NCBI GenBank assembly: GCA_905182995.1
Contig: CAJJDP010000078.1
Coordinates: 1 to 64,000 of the forward strand
Direction of reading: 5' to 3'
From: Paramecium octaurelia
Taxonomy: Eukaryota > Ciliophora > Oligohymenophorea > Peniculida > Parameciidae
Length of the DNA stretch: 64,000 nt
How positions within the stretch are numbered: the first letter of the stretch is position 1; each line of letters opens with the position of its first letter. Below, piece after piece: positions 24,483 through 37,711 of the stretch. The notes beneath the pieces were generated by a model that was not told where the DNA came from, did no database searches, and worked only from the letters and a program-made list of their open reading frames with translations. The position numbers and the translations under genes were made by a program.

Positions 24483-24752
24483 ATGAGTGAATCAGAATAA
24501 ACTATTTACTTAAATACAGAAACAGATTTAATTCATAATTAGAAAAATAATTTCTTAAACTGCAATTGTGATAGTAAACCCCGATCTGAACATTTAAAGC
24601 TAGGTTTACGCCAACCTCAATTCTTTTACATACCAAATAAATATAAGGATTTAAAATCTCCTCAATTTTATAGAAATTTTCCTGTCCAAAATTCAGAAAA
24701 CCAATTTTACGGAAGTGGATAATAAAATATTGATGAATTTTAAAAGCATTGA
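24483..24752 (+). CDS. Small hypothetical protein (89 aa)
   Basis: An intact frame runs from ATG 24483 to TGA 24750. The sequence is mixed and soluble, with one CNCD motif at about residues 32-35 and a Tyr/Phe/Pro-rich middle (QPQFFYIPNKYKD). Codon use resembles neighbouring genes, and its stop is only 60 bp from the convergent WD40 gene's stop, as expected for compact Paramecium gene spacing. No family is recognised. Confidence 0.6.
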
Positions 24753-24812
24753 GGTTTATATTTAAATAAATATTATGACTTCTATTTATTATTTAATCAT
24801 TATATAAAATTT

Positions 24813-26306
24813 TCATTGGAAGTGGTTTGGATTTTATATAATATTTTTCATTTAATTTTCAATTTTATATTATCTAACTTAAATATCTAAAGAATTTTAA
24901 TCCCAAGTAATCATATAGTCAGCATCTTCTGACACTGTGCCATAAATTGACGCTGTTCTAAAGTCGATTGACTAATCACAATAAAAATCGCCATTCTCAT
25001 CACGTTTAATAAGATTTACAAAACTTCCATTTTTACTTATCAAAATCTATTTTGATGGAACCCATTTTTAAGGAAATTATGAGTTACATTATTTGCTTGA
25101 TTTAACATTTACTTTCTTAATGTTATCAAATTATTTTGTTTTAAAATTGAACTAAAATATTAGTAGATGGTCTTTGCAATAGGGCTAGAACACAAATTAG
25201 TTTTCCTTTACAAAACATAATCTCAATCCCCATTACTCAACTGAAACATTTTAAATCTTAATCCATACTTTTCCTTTTTGCTAGCTTACAATTATCTTTT
25301 TATCCTCATAAGCACATGAGATTAATTGATTTGATTCTGAATTAAGACTCAGACCTTAAACACTTCCTGAATGTCCATTTAAAGTAAAGTAACAATCCCA
25401 ACTGATTTTTTTTTCCCAAAATTTAATAGAACAGTCAGCACTTCCAGAAATTAGGATATCTTCATTTTTACTAAGTTCTAAGCATGAGATGGCTCCAGTA
25501 TGACCTTCTAGCTTTTAAAAAATCTGCCACAAAGAGTTCTTTTGCTATTACCATACTATAATCGACTGATCATTACTTCCTGAGATAAAGCAATCCGAAG
25601 TTTTCATGAACAAAAGGCTATTTATCCATAATTTGTGTTGATCAAGCAATTAGACCATTTTTAATTATCCAAATTTAAAGTCGAACACTTTAATTAATCC
25701 TGTTGCATAACCTGCAATCATAATTGAACAAGATTTATTTAATGCTAAAGCATATAATTCAGTGTCCTTTAATGAATTTTCTTTCATTAAACTCATAGAA
25801 AAGGGACCATTCACTTCCTTTTTCTTTATTACATAATTTAATTCTTATATTTACATATTGAATTAACACTTTTCCAGCAAGGCATTAAAAGTAACAAAGC
25901 TTTCTTTGATTTAATGAAAAAGCGTCTTACTTTGAACCTTAAATTTCACCATTTGATTGACTACTTAATTAATCTAGATTGGAGTTAGAACTTTTAATTT
26001 CTCAAAAGGAACCTAGTATTTTTCTCTTAAGTTCTCTATTAATCGATTAAACTGTTGAGTAATTTAAGCATAGACACTACCTAATTGAGTTATTAAAACA
26101 TCGCAATCCTTTTACACTTCTGCATAGAAATCGCGAAAATGAGATATAGATTTCACATCTTCAAAGTGATCAGTGTGACATGATTTCCTATCAATAAGAC
26201 ATTTTGCGCATGAAAATCTCATTTCTGTACAAGCTTAGTTAAGACAATAATTATCTACTACTTGAGAATGATTCAAATTTGGACATGTTATTAAAAATTA
26301 ATTCAT
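24813..26306 (-). CDS. Zinc-motif, coiled-coil and WD40 protein
   Basis: The frame from ATG 26306 to TGA 24813-24815 is an exact 497 residues without introns. The N-terminus has a B-box-like Cys/His cluster (TCPNLNHS, YCLNQACTE, CAKCLIDRK, CHTDH within residues 8-60). Residues ~65-190 are Gln/Lys/Glu-rich and probably coiled-coil. WD40 blades follow (ATGLIKVFDF, SGSNDQSIIVWQQ, HTGAISCLELS, SGSADCSIKFWEKK, GHSGSVQGLSLN, EDADYMITWD). The arrangement resembles TRIM-like scaffolds without a RING. It is transcribed toward the small gene at 24483. Cellular function is unknown; it may tether proteins in a complex. Confidence 0.82.
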
Positions 26307-27168
26307 TATAATGAAGTGGAAAAAATCAATATAATTTATGTTATTATTATTGTATTGACTGCAATAGATATAAAATAAAGAGAATTTAATTATTTAAAAT
26401 GATTACTTGATTAGCCTGATGCTAATAAAAATGTTATAGAATAGGATCAATTTTCAACTTTTCAAAAATCAAATTATTTGTTTTCATTATTATTGAATTT
26501 AAGTATATTTTTACACAAAATTTGATATTCAAATAAGAAGTATCAATAGCTCTTACCAAATAAGGATAGGTCTTTAGCAGTTTAGGTGAGGTCAAAGCTG
26601 ATGCCTCTTTTTTCAATCAATTTAGTATGAACAATAAAATTTCTCATTCTCTATTTTTGTAGTTAATTTCAAGTCAAAACGGTAATGAAAATTTCTTTTT
26701 TATATTATACGAATTATTCAACATTGTTGTAATGAGTACTGAAAGAATGGTTTTCCTATGAAAAATTCAATAAATTTCATGTAATAAGGAAACATTAAAT
26801 CTTCCTACTTCATAAATAATATAATTTTCCGCAAATTAATTTTTAAAGTTTTAATATGATTATTAATTATTATTAATTTTAATTCGTTTCTTTCTTCTTA
26901 CTTTTTTTGATATATGAAAACAATAGATCTTTGTCCAGATCTGCTAAATGGCACTCATTCCCTACCTAAAAGGTAGTTTATTTTAAAAAAAAATCTGCAT
27001 GGAGTCAACATCCTGAGGGAGGTTAGTTCGTAGAATAGTTTCTGATCTTTAAGGTGTCTGGATTATTATTTAAAAATGTGGACTTCTTTGGTACCATATC
27101 TTTTGTAATTAAATAATGAGGTTTAAATCGAGTGGATTGTAAAATAACCTGATAAAATAAAAATATTT
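26307..27168. other. Intergenic region between divergent genes
   Basis: This is the 5' flank shared by the WD40 gene (minus) and the giant surface antigen (plus). One plus frame from about 26890 to 27120 reads protein-like (RSLSRSAKWHSFPT, then SAWSQHPEGGQFVEQF) but lacks a start, and its TGA lies just upstream of the antigen gene. It may be a remnant. The regulatory sequence for antigen expression should lie here. Confidence 0.4.
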
Positions 27169-30100
27169 ATGAGACTGTTTGTTGCTCTGCTTTTCTAGAT
27201 TATTCATGGTTTAAGTGTTTTGAAATCAGATTAATGCTTGGATTGTTCCCTACTTATAAGAAAAGAGGATTGTGAATTTGCAAATTGCTTTTGGAGTGCT
27301 GTGGGTGAGAATTAAGAAGGGACATGTGGTGATGAAGATTTAAGTGAAAATCCTGGAAATTCCGAAGGAAATGTTAGCTTTTGTTAAAGTGTATTGAATC
27401 CAGAACAAAATTGTAATAAAGTTAAGGGTTGTGCTTACTATAATTCAACTTGTACAATTTTCACAGGTTGTTCTGCTTATTTTTTACATACAACCATTGA
27501 TTGTCAAAAAATATCGTCTGAATGTATTTCTGAAGGGGATGGATGCATAAATGTAAAATAATGCGTAGAGTATTTAACTTAAGATATTTGTGAAAATTCA
27601 GGAAGTTCGAGTGGTAAATATCAATTAATAAAATAGGTTTTGGTAAATGTAAGTGGAATTCTGAATTATAGAAATGCCGAGATTATTAGTGTAGTGAAGC
27701 TGACCTAGTTTTGACAACGGATTAGTAATGTTCCTAATTTGGAGTTGGTTGTATCACAAAAGGTTAAGGATGTATAGAAAGTCCTTTGAGGGAATGTAAA
27801 ACATATGAAACCTCAGGTCAAGATTGCAGTAAGTTAATTGGATCAGATGGCTAGTGTGAGTAAGTGGAAGGGAGTTAATACTGTTAATTAAAAAAATGTG
27901 AAACAGCTCCGACGACTTATAATAACAATGAAGAATGCGATAAGTATTTGAAAGGATGCGTTAGTACAGGGTAAGGTTGTGTTGTAAGCTTGGTGCCCTG
28001 TAATACTTATAAAAAAGATTGTACAAATTATATAGGTTCTGATGGAATATGTGAATATGAGGAGAATTAAGAAAACTGCAGGAGTCGTATATGTGAAAAT
28101 GGATAATTCACTTCAGATGAAGATTGCAATCGATATAAAACTGGTTGTATTACTAATGGAAAATCATGTGCCAGCAGCTTGCAAAGTTGTACTAGTTACA
28201 AGGGAAATAAAAATAGTTGTTTGGGATACAAAGGATAGGAGGGAATGTGCAAAGGAATAGATGATAATGAATAGTAATGTTAAGTCTAGGATTGCATTAA
28301 GGATAGTAGTACTGCATATGTTACTGATGAATAATGTTAGAACATATAGAAGGTGTGTAAGACAAATGGGATGGGATGTGTGTACACTTTGAAGGTATGT
28401 AAAGAATATGAAGCAAGTCCTGAGAAATGTTTCGGATTGATTGGTTCTGATGGAAGATGTTAAGGTGGTGCAGATGGAAAATGCAAAAGTAGAATTTGTT
28501 CGGATGCTCCTAGCACTTACAACACAGATTATGAATGTAAAAAGTATTAATCTGGCTGTGTAACAAATGGTAGTGGATGTATAGATTAGACAAGTTGCTA
28601 ATTGACTCTTAAAGAGAACAGCTGTTCAGGTACTGCAGGATGTTAATGGAATTCATCTTGCATGGATTCAACAAAATGTTCTAATTTCTAAACTCAATTG
28701 ATTTGTGAGAACAACTCAGCTTTCAATTATTAATATAAAGATGGGATTACATCTTATTATTATACTAAATGTTCATGGAAATCCAATTAGTGCATAGATT
28801 TGAAATGTTCCGATTTGACTTCAGATAAATATGACTCTGATTTTGCTTGTTTATAAGTGATGGAAAATTGTGTCTACAGTGGTTATGGATGCATAGACAA
28901 ATCAAGTGATTGCTCTCTCTTTAAGGGGTCTTAAATTAGATGCTCATTGTATGCAAACAAGTGTTGGAATGATTCAAATGCAACAGAGACTACTCCTTGC
29001 AGAACCAGATTGTGTTCTGATAATACAATATTCACAACCGATGAAGAATGTGCCTTCTTTTAAAAGGGATGCAGAACCAATGGTTAGGGATGTATAGAAG
29101 ATACCAAATAATGTTCAGACTATTAAGGAACTCAAGTTTCATGTAACAAATTCACTGGATACATTTCTAATAGCACTGAGAGATAATAATGTTACAATGT
29201 TAGTGGGGCTATTTCTACAACCAGTTGCATTGCAAAAACCTGTAATTTGGCAGTTGGATTAACGAATAATACAGATTGCGGTAAATTCTTAAAAGGGTGT
29301 GTCTGGAATGGTTTGAGTTCTTGCGTCAAAGATACTTCAGATTGCACTGCCTTTTATGGTACTCAATAATAGTGCAATACATTTATTGGAAATAACTAAC
29401 CATGTTATGGATTAAGTACTAACAGTAGTAATTCTCAATGCAAAGTTAAGTAATGTGTTGATAACACTCAGCCTGGACTCACTGATCAATAATGTCTCAA
29501 TTTCTTAGATGGTTGCATCTCTAATGGAATTGGATGCACACCTAAAGATACTACATGTGATAAATTCATTGGAACATCCTAAACTTGTCCAAATTTCTTA
29601 GGAAATGGATTAAAATGTAACAGAATGAATAACTGCGCCACTAGATAATGCTCAGATTATACTTAAGCTACAAAACATCAGGATTGCTATAATTATCATT
29701 CAAAATGTCGATTCGTAAACGCAAACTCTCCTTGCATTGACCAAACTCTATGTTCTAATTATGTGGCATAAGGGGCTAATAATGCTGAGAAAACAGCCTA
29801 TTGTAAGGCTGTTAAAGACGATTCCAATTTTATTTGCAATTATTAATCGGAAGATAGTAATTGTAGCAATTACACTTGTGATTAAATGGCAACCTAAACT
29901 GAATGTGAATCTTACACAAAAACTAAAAGGTGTTATTTCATCAATAATTCCTGTATTTCTACTAATGATTGCTCAAAAATACCTATAGACAATACATCCT
30001 CGGATAAGCCTACATCAAATACTACTAAATTAACATGGTGCAATTAATACAACGACATAAATAATAAACAATGTTCATACCATTCTACCTTAAGTACTTC

Positions 30101-33100
30101 TAATTGTTCAGATTATATCTTGTGTGAATAGGTGGTTTCAGCCAAAAACTCCATTGATTGCAATAGATTACTGTATAAGGATCCAAATACTCCAAATAAA
30201 GGTTGCTTATTTTACAATGATTAATGTTATTCGCTTAAAACTTAATGCACAGATTATGTAGCTATTGGTAATGATGATACAGAGAAGTAGGCATATTGTT
30301 AAGCAATGAAGTTAAACACATCCATAGGAAATGCCAATACAAAGGTGATGTAATGTGTATTTGAGGCTGGCAATTCTAATTGTTCGACTGCAACTTGTGA
30401 GAGTGTTACCGACGTCAGTAATCAAGCAGATTGTGAGAGGAAGGCTTTGAATTGTGCCTATTTCTAAAGTAAATGCTATACTAAACAAAATGGATGTTCA
30501 TCATATAGCACAACTTCAGTATCTTCAAACAAATCATAATTTTGTTCTGCTATGAAGAATTCTTCAGGAGAGAATTGCGGATACATTGATGGTATGGATA
30601 ATTGCATAAATTCTTCATCCGATTGCAAAGTGTACAGATGGGATAGTCATGACAGCAATCCTGCTCCATCTCCAAGTCCATCCACGAATGCAAATAAAAG
30701 ATTGTATTGCTAACAAAGAAGGTCCAATTAAGGTAGACTATGTGGATATGTATATGGCTAATCCTATTGCAGTTTAGAAATAAATTATTGTGAATTAATC
30801 GAATCTCCTACAACTTAAATAAGTTGTGATCTGCAAGCAAAAGGATGTACATTCATTCATTCAACGTCAGTCTGTGTCACAACCTCTAGATTAACAAGTT
30901 GCAACGATATCAAATTTAATGCTTCTACATTACCTACAGACAATAGTAAATTGAATTACTGTAAATCAGTAATGAGTTATTCTGGAGAATGCACTTGGAT
31001 ATCTGGGACTGGATAATGTGATGACCTATCAACTGATTGTACATCATTTAGCTTAAGTGCAATTTCAAATGATAATGATAAATCAACCTACTGCTTGAAA
31101 AGGGTCAGCCAGGCAGGAAATTGTGCTTGGAGAAAAGGAGATTCAATAAGCACATGCAGATCATTTTCTTGTTTTGATATCGCTAATGCTGTGAACTAAG
31201 CGACTTGTGACAAAGTAATGAGTGGATGTACTTATTATTAAAAATAATGTATCAAAACTCAGTCAAAATGTGATTAATATTATGCTTATGGTGCAGATGA
31301 CTATCAGAAATTTTATTATTGTTAAGGGTTGTCATAGACTACCAGCAATTCTTAGTGTACTTATATCTAAGGTAGTTTATTGTGTACTGTTAAGACAGAT
31401 AGTTGTGCCTCCTATTCTGTGAGTGCTTTGAGTGATGCCAACAAATTAAAGTGGTGTTATATGTTGAGTGATTCCTCCTCCAAATATTGTGCTTATTCTA
31501 CTGGAGGTAGTGCTTGCTAATCGATTACTTGTGAGTTGATTTTAAGTGCATCATCACAGAATGATTGTGACTTGTATTTATCTGGATGTTAATATTACAA
31601 AGGGTTTTGCTATACTAAACCATCTAGTTGTAGTTCATACACTATTCCCTCTAGAATAACAGATAATGTTGCATTCTGTTCCAATTTTAAAAATACATCC
31701 AATTATTTTTGTTTATATGTGAGTGGAAGTACATGTGCAAACCCATAGAGTTGTGATTAGATTAGTGCAATTGGAGACACAACGGCCTTAAAGTAGACTT
31801 ATTGTTAAGCAAGAAAGTCTTCAAGTGGATATGTTTGTACATACTCAAGTGGTGCATATTGTTCGTAAGTGAGTTCATCTTTGAGTTGCACATACATCAC
31901 AGGAGCAATAACAAGTTAAGATTAATGCTAATCCTTTTCATCAAATTGTTCTTATTAAGATTCAACGAAGACTTGTAATTTGACTTCTGATCTGAATGCT
32001 TGCAATAAATATGGAGTTGGATCCTCAACAGACGAGAACACCAAAATAAAATATTGTAGATCTGTCTTATCAGGAACTTGTAGTTATTAAGCTGGAGATT
32101 CGAAATGCTCAAATTAAGTGACATCTTGCAACTAGATATCTATTTCAAATATTAATGATAAATTTTATTATTGTGTAGCTAGAAGCAGTTCAAATGGCAA
32201 TTGCTCATTCGATGACTAGAATGAGAATAATTGCAGCCAGATAAAATGTAGTGACATAGATGTTCCAAATTCATAGATGGATTGCAATAAGCGTATGTCT
32301 GGATGTACTTATTATCGAAACACTTGTTATTCCACGCAAAACAATTGCACCTTATATAAAACCTATGGAGCTGATGATCTAGCTAAGAAAGAGTACTGCG
32401 AAGGCCTCAAGACTTCGGACAACCTCCTATGTACTTTCATTGTAAGTTTAGGAGTATGTTCTAATGTTGAAAGCAGTTGCTCGTCTTACGATGTCTCTGG
32501 CGTAGTAGATAAAGTCACTTGGTGTGAATTATTAATCCAAAATGATGGGTAAGTATGCACTAATATCAATGATTCTATGAGTTGCAGTCTTAAAACCTAT
32601 AATTGTGAATCAATTACAGCAACCTCTCAAGTGGATTGCGACAAAGTTCTATTAAATGGATGTATTTATTATGATTCTAAATGTTATAAAAAACAGAACA
32701 ATTGCACAGATTATGTGATTCCTGCAAGTGTAACCAATAAACAACTTTATTGCAAGAATATGCTTGATGGTTCATAGAAGTATTGTACAACTGGATCTAC
32801 TAATTGTGCATCACCAACTAATGATTGCTCTGATATTACAGCAAGTGGAGCTGATAATTCAGAAAAGAGAGTATATTGTAGGCGGTACAAATCCTCGGCT
32901 GGCAAGATGTGTGGGTATTCATCTGGATTGAAATGTGAGATTGAACGCAACTATTGCAGTGTGTTTACAAGTGTTACAAGTTAACAGGATTGTGAGTTGG
33001 GATTAGATGATTGTGTTTACATTCAAAAGAGTGGGAAATGCGTTGAAAAGTATTTGATCAAGGATTGTGCCGCCATGTTATTCGATTCTAGTTTATCAAA

Positions 33101-36100
33101 TAAAGTAAGCTATTGTTAATCCTACAATCCAAATGGGAATGCTTGTACTTGGAATACAGCAACAGATCATTGTGAATTGGATACAAAACAATGCTCAGAT
33201 TTTGATGCGACTGGTTAATCAGACAAGAGAGTCTTCTGTTAATCTAAGGATCGATACAATTGTTCATGGAGGAATGGTGACACCTCTTCATTCTGTAGAA
33301 AATTCAAATGTTAAGATGTCGATTCAGCATAAAGTTAATCTGATTGTGATTCTAGAATGTTTGGATGCAATTTCTACATCAATTCTTGTTTCACATTAGA
33401 AAACAATTGTGATAACTATTATGCTTTGGGCACTGATAATTTGTTGAAGCAATCTTTCTGCAACGGTATTCCAACCAAATCCAATTAGAAATGCACCTAC
33501 TTATCAGATGATTATAAGTGTAGAGTAAGAGATCAATGTTCAACTTACAATGTGGAAAGTTTAAGTGATAAGGTTAGTGCATGCTAAGGAATGTATAGTT
33601 CCACTGGAATCCCATGTATTTATGTTAAAGGTTCAACTTGCAATTAAGTTGACAAATGTGAAACTTACACTGGGTTGTCTGATTTGAGTGATTGCACTAA
33701 ATTGTTAGATGGCAACAACAGATTTTGTCTTAAAGGCTAAACCACATGTCATACCTTCACTTGTGAGGATATCAGTGATCCCAAATCTCTAGTTGATTGC
33801 GATGCCAAATTAAAAGGTCTATGTTATTTCAATACCACTAATTCTAAATGTATAACTCTCTCAGATTGTTCCACTTATAAGAAGAGTGATTGGCCATCTG
33901 ATGCAGACCCTATCAAACATTGTAGCACTCTTATTGATAAGAACGGACATCAATGTACTGCTGATAGTGCAACCAGCACAAATTGCAGGGAGAGATTGTG
34001 CAGTGAAAAATTATTCTATTTGAATTCGGAATGTAAAGAATGGAAATCATCTTGCAAATCTGATGGATAAAAATGCATTGAGTCCACTCAGGATTGTTCA
34101 TAATACTCTGGAGACAAAGATTCGTGTATCAAATATTTAGATTCTGATAATCTCAATTATTGTAAGGTTATTGCTGGTTCTGATCAAGATACTGGACCAT
34201 GTTCGACATTGTCTTGCTATTAGAATACTACAGCAACATCCGATTCAGAGTGTCAATCATTTTAAAATGGATGTGTGACCAAAGGAGTTGGATGTATAGA
34301 AAAGACTGCTAAATGTGATGAATATAGAGGAACCAGAGATCAATGTTCCAAATTTCAAGGATATGTGTCGAAAACGTTAACAGAGTTCTGTTCAGGAGAT
34401 GCAACAAATACTGAATTATCCAAATGCAGATCTAGAATATGTTCTGATAACATGACTGATAATAGTGACATTCAATGCTAGTATTTTAAAAGTGGATGTG
34501 TAACAAATGGCAAGGGGTGTATTGATATTACTGCTAGTTGTAGTAGTTATAAGGGTACTCAAGAACAATGCAGTAAGTTCATGGGCAATAATAGGACTGT
34601 TTATTGTTGGAATGATTTAGAAGCTACTAGCGATTAAAGGTGTATTGAAAAACAATGTAATCACATCAATGGTATTACAAATGAACAATGTGAACTAGCA
34701 TTTCCAAAAGTGTTGATTCAAGATATTTAGACTCTACTTTGTGTTAGTAATGGTCAAAATTGTATCAGTAATCCTGCTAAATGTGGTGATTTTACTGGCA
34801 ACAACATAACGTGTTAGACATTCACAGCACTTATCGATGGACCATGTAAAGGTAGTTCAGATAACTCCATTGGATAGTGTTAACCTAGACAGTGTTACGA
34901 AGCACCAAAATCATATAATACTGATGCATAGTGTTATGATTATCATCCTACTTGTTTAACTACAGGATAAGGATGCATGAAATTTTAATCATAGGATAAG
35001 TTTGGAAAACCTACTCTAAATTGCAATAGTATTGTTAACAACGATGTGTGTACCCAAAAACTTGGTTGCGCTCTTGCCAGCTAATGTTTAGTATTGGTTT
35101 CATCATGTTCAGCATTAACATCATAAGCAATTTGTCAAACAACCACCCTTTCAAATGGAACACAATGTGTATATGATTTGTCAATAAATAAATGCAGGGA
35201 AATCTAATGTTCTGATTACGTTGGCATTAGTGATAATAATACCTGCCAGAATTACGGAAGCAATTGTACCACCAATGGGAATGGCTGTGAAATAATGAAA
35301 TCATGCGTCTTATATAATGAAAAACTAACATGTTAATCCGCTTATTCCACAGATCCAATTAATAGATGCACATGGACTGATTAGGGATGTAGATAGAGAG
35401 AATGCAAGGATTTCAAAGGAATCACTAATTCATCCTGCAAGTCATTCTTACAAGGATGTATTACAAATGGCTAGAATTGCATAGGACCTAATTATTCGTG
35501 TTCAGATCTCATTTAGAAAACCTGCTTGACAGATTATTCAGGGAATCCTTGTATCTTCTATAATAAATAATGCCTTTCCTACTCAAAATGCGAAGACCTG
35601 AAATTCACAACTCATGATTAATGCTAATCATTCTCAGAGCTCTGCACTTCAAATAAACAACACTGCATTCCCTTAAATAAGTGTGAAAATTATACTAGCT
35701 AAGTATCATGCATCATAGGAGTTGATGGGAAGTGTGGTTGGATTAATGAAAAATGCAAGATCTTTCAAGGATGTTCTAATGTTGCAGGATCATCAAATAC
35801 TATTTGTTAACAATATTCTAACGCTTGTATCAGCGATGGAGTCAAATGTGTGGAATAAAACCTCTGTTCCTTATATAATTAGTAATTTCTATGCGAGAAT
35901 AACAAAGGATTAGATGGCGATTGCATATGGACTGATAATGCTTGTTGTTTGAAACAGTGCGAGGATTTGAAAACCAACACTGACACATTCAAAAAATGCT
36001 ATGATCAATTAAGCCATGTTAAATGTTCTAGTAATGGTACCAAATGTATATCTCTAACTTCGTGTGAGTACTATGAGGAGAAGTCTTGCATATTGGGTTC

Positions 36101-36785
36101 AGACGGGCCTTGCATTTACAAATTACCTCCTGATTAGAGTTCAGGTTAAGTCAGCTGTCGTTTAAAGGAGTGCTAAGATGTTACAGGCAAAACCTCTGAA
36201 ATCTGTAAGTCAGCCTTCGATTCTGCATAAAAGATATGCATTTCAAATGGATCAATGTGCATTGATATTAACTACTGTTCATCTTACACTACAAAAGTTG
36301 CATGTGCTTCAGGAGGCATAGATGGGCAGTGTGCTTTTGTGCCTAGTGCTTCTAAAGCAAATGATGGTGTATGCAAACTATTCACATAATGTTCAGACGC
36401 AGATAATGACAAAGATGTCTGTCTCTCAAACTCAAAATATTGTTAGTGGGTATCAACAAGTGTAAAGAAGTAATGCATTCCTCATACATGTCTTACTTAC
36501 AATACAAAAAATGATTGTACTCCTGTTCCCAGTTTTGATTAAAAATCATATCTTCTTTGTGCTAAAGTCAAAAACATATGTTAAGAAGTCTAGCCAACTA
36601 CATTGACTATGGAAACCTGTTACAGATATAGTGCCCAAACCTACCTTTGGAATATAACAACATCCCAATGTGTACAATGCAAACTTTAAGTTAGCAATAA
36701 TGTTACGAATAACTAAACGGGTTCCATCACCGATTCCTCTCATATGCTATTTACTTTTGCACTCGTATTCAGTTTGTATTTCTGA
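27169..36785 (+). CDS. Immobilization/surface antigen, GPI-anchored type
   Basis: ATG 27169 to TGA 36783-36785, with one 23-nt GTA...TAG intron at 27614-27636, gives an exact 3,197-residue frame. The signal peptide is MRLFVALLFQIIHGLSVLKS. The body is a long series of cysteine-rich units with recurrent CxTNGxGC, C-S-x-Y, CTW/CxWN and YC elements, typical of Paramecium surface antigens with about eight cysteines per unit. There is a short Pro/Ser run (PAPSPSPSTN) near one third of the length. The C-terminus ends with a hydrophobic tail after SDSSH (MLFTFALVFSLYF), as expected for a GPI-attachment signal. Such proteins coat the cell and cilia, and usually only one type is expressed at a time. 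It lies ~27 kb from the telomere, consistent with known antigen genes near chromosome ends. Serotype cannot be assigned from sequence alone. Confidence 0.9.
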
Positions 36786-37226
36786 AAATATTTTATGTAT
36801 TTCAATATATATATTTATTTTAAACCTACCTTATTTTTACATCCAAACCATGTTTAAATTCATTGCTATCAGAATATGTATTATTAAAAACTCCATTTGC
36901 AAATACCAATTTAATAAATTAATAATTCAAATCTTTGCTAAAATTTTCATGTCTAATTATTTAACCTTTTTTTCGTTTTTCCAAATTCAATATTTAATTA
37001 GTGAGAATATGAATCACAAATAGCTTTTACTTTTTAAATACAATTTGAATGAAAAGCTAGTGAGTTCACATAAATAATATGAGGATAATGCATTTTGGAA
37101 CTTTTGTCGTAAATCATACCGTTCTGAATCTATTTTTATACAAGAAAGTGTATAGGTTGTTATTTTATATTCCTTATTCTTTCTTTACCGAGATGTGAAT
37201 TATAATATAATTAAAATAATATAAAA
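36786..37226. other. Intergenic, AT-rich
   Basis: This is the 3' flank of the surface antigen and 5' flank of the zinc-finger gene. No gene or structured element is recognised. An open standard-code frame here is only overlap with antigen sequence and AT-rich tail. Confidence 0.5.
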
Positions 37227-37711
37227 ATGGCTTAGTAGAAGGGGAAGAATAGGAGCAATCACAGAATTAGGGAGGGGGATTGGATTTGTAGTAATTGCAA
37301 TAATATGAATTTTGCATTTCGAGATTCTTGCAACCGATGTCATGCGGTGAAGAATATGAAACCTAATATGAACAATTTGAAAAATAATGAAAGCAACGGA
37401 TTCAAGTCTGCGCTTTTTTTGACAGAGAGCAATGGGGATATACCTCCTATTTCAGATCGATCAAATAAATCGTCAGGAGAGAGGACTGAAATTGGAACTA
37501 ATAACTTTTCATTTGATAAATTGCCTTCTATGGAACCAATTTTAAAACAGATAACCAAAGAGACATGTAAAATCAATTAAAATATGAAGAACCAAAATAT
37601 GATTACTTTGAGTTTGAATGGCAATGTAAATAATGCCAATAGATTAATTAATACTATAAAATACACTGCGTTGAGTGTGGGGCTTAAAGGCATCGGAAAT
37701 CTACAATTTGA
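37227..37711 (+). CDS. RanBP2-type zinc-finger protein (two fingers)
   Basis: ATG 37227 with a 23-nt intron at 37567-37589 (GTAAAA...GAAG) gives an exact 153-residue frame ending at TGA 37709. Finger 1 is DWICSNCNNMNFAFRDSCNR (W-x-C-x2-C-x10-C-x2-C). Finger 2, downstream of the intron, is WQCKQCQQINQYYKIHCVEC. Both carry the Trp and Asn/Gln spacing of RanBP2/ZRANB fingers, which often bind single-stranded RNA or ubiquitin. The linker is Ser/Asn-rich. The splice acceptor is AAG rather than TAG, but only this removal restores the second finger, so the intron is well supported. RNA binding is inferred from the family. Confidence 0.8.

Noticed and set aside
36670-37023. 117-aa plus-strand frame
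   Set aside because: It overlaps the end of the surface antigen in another frame and continues into AT-rich, hydrophobic chance sequence.
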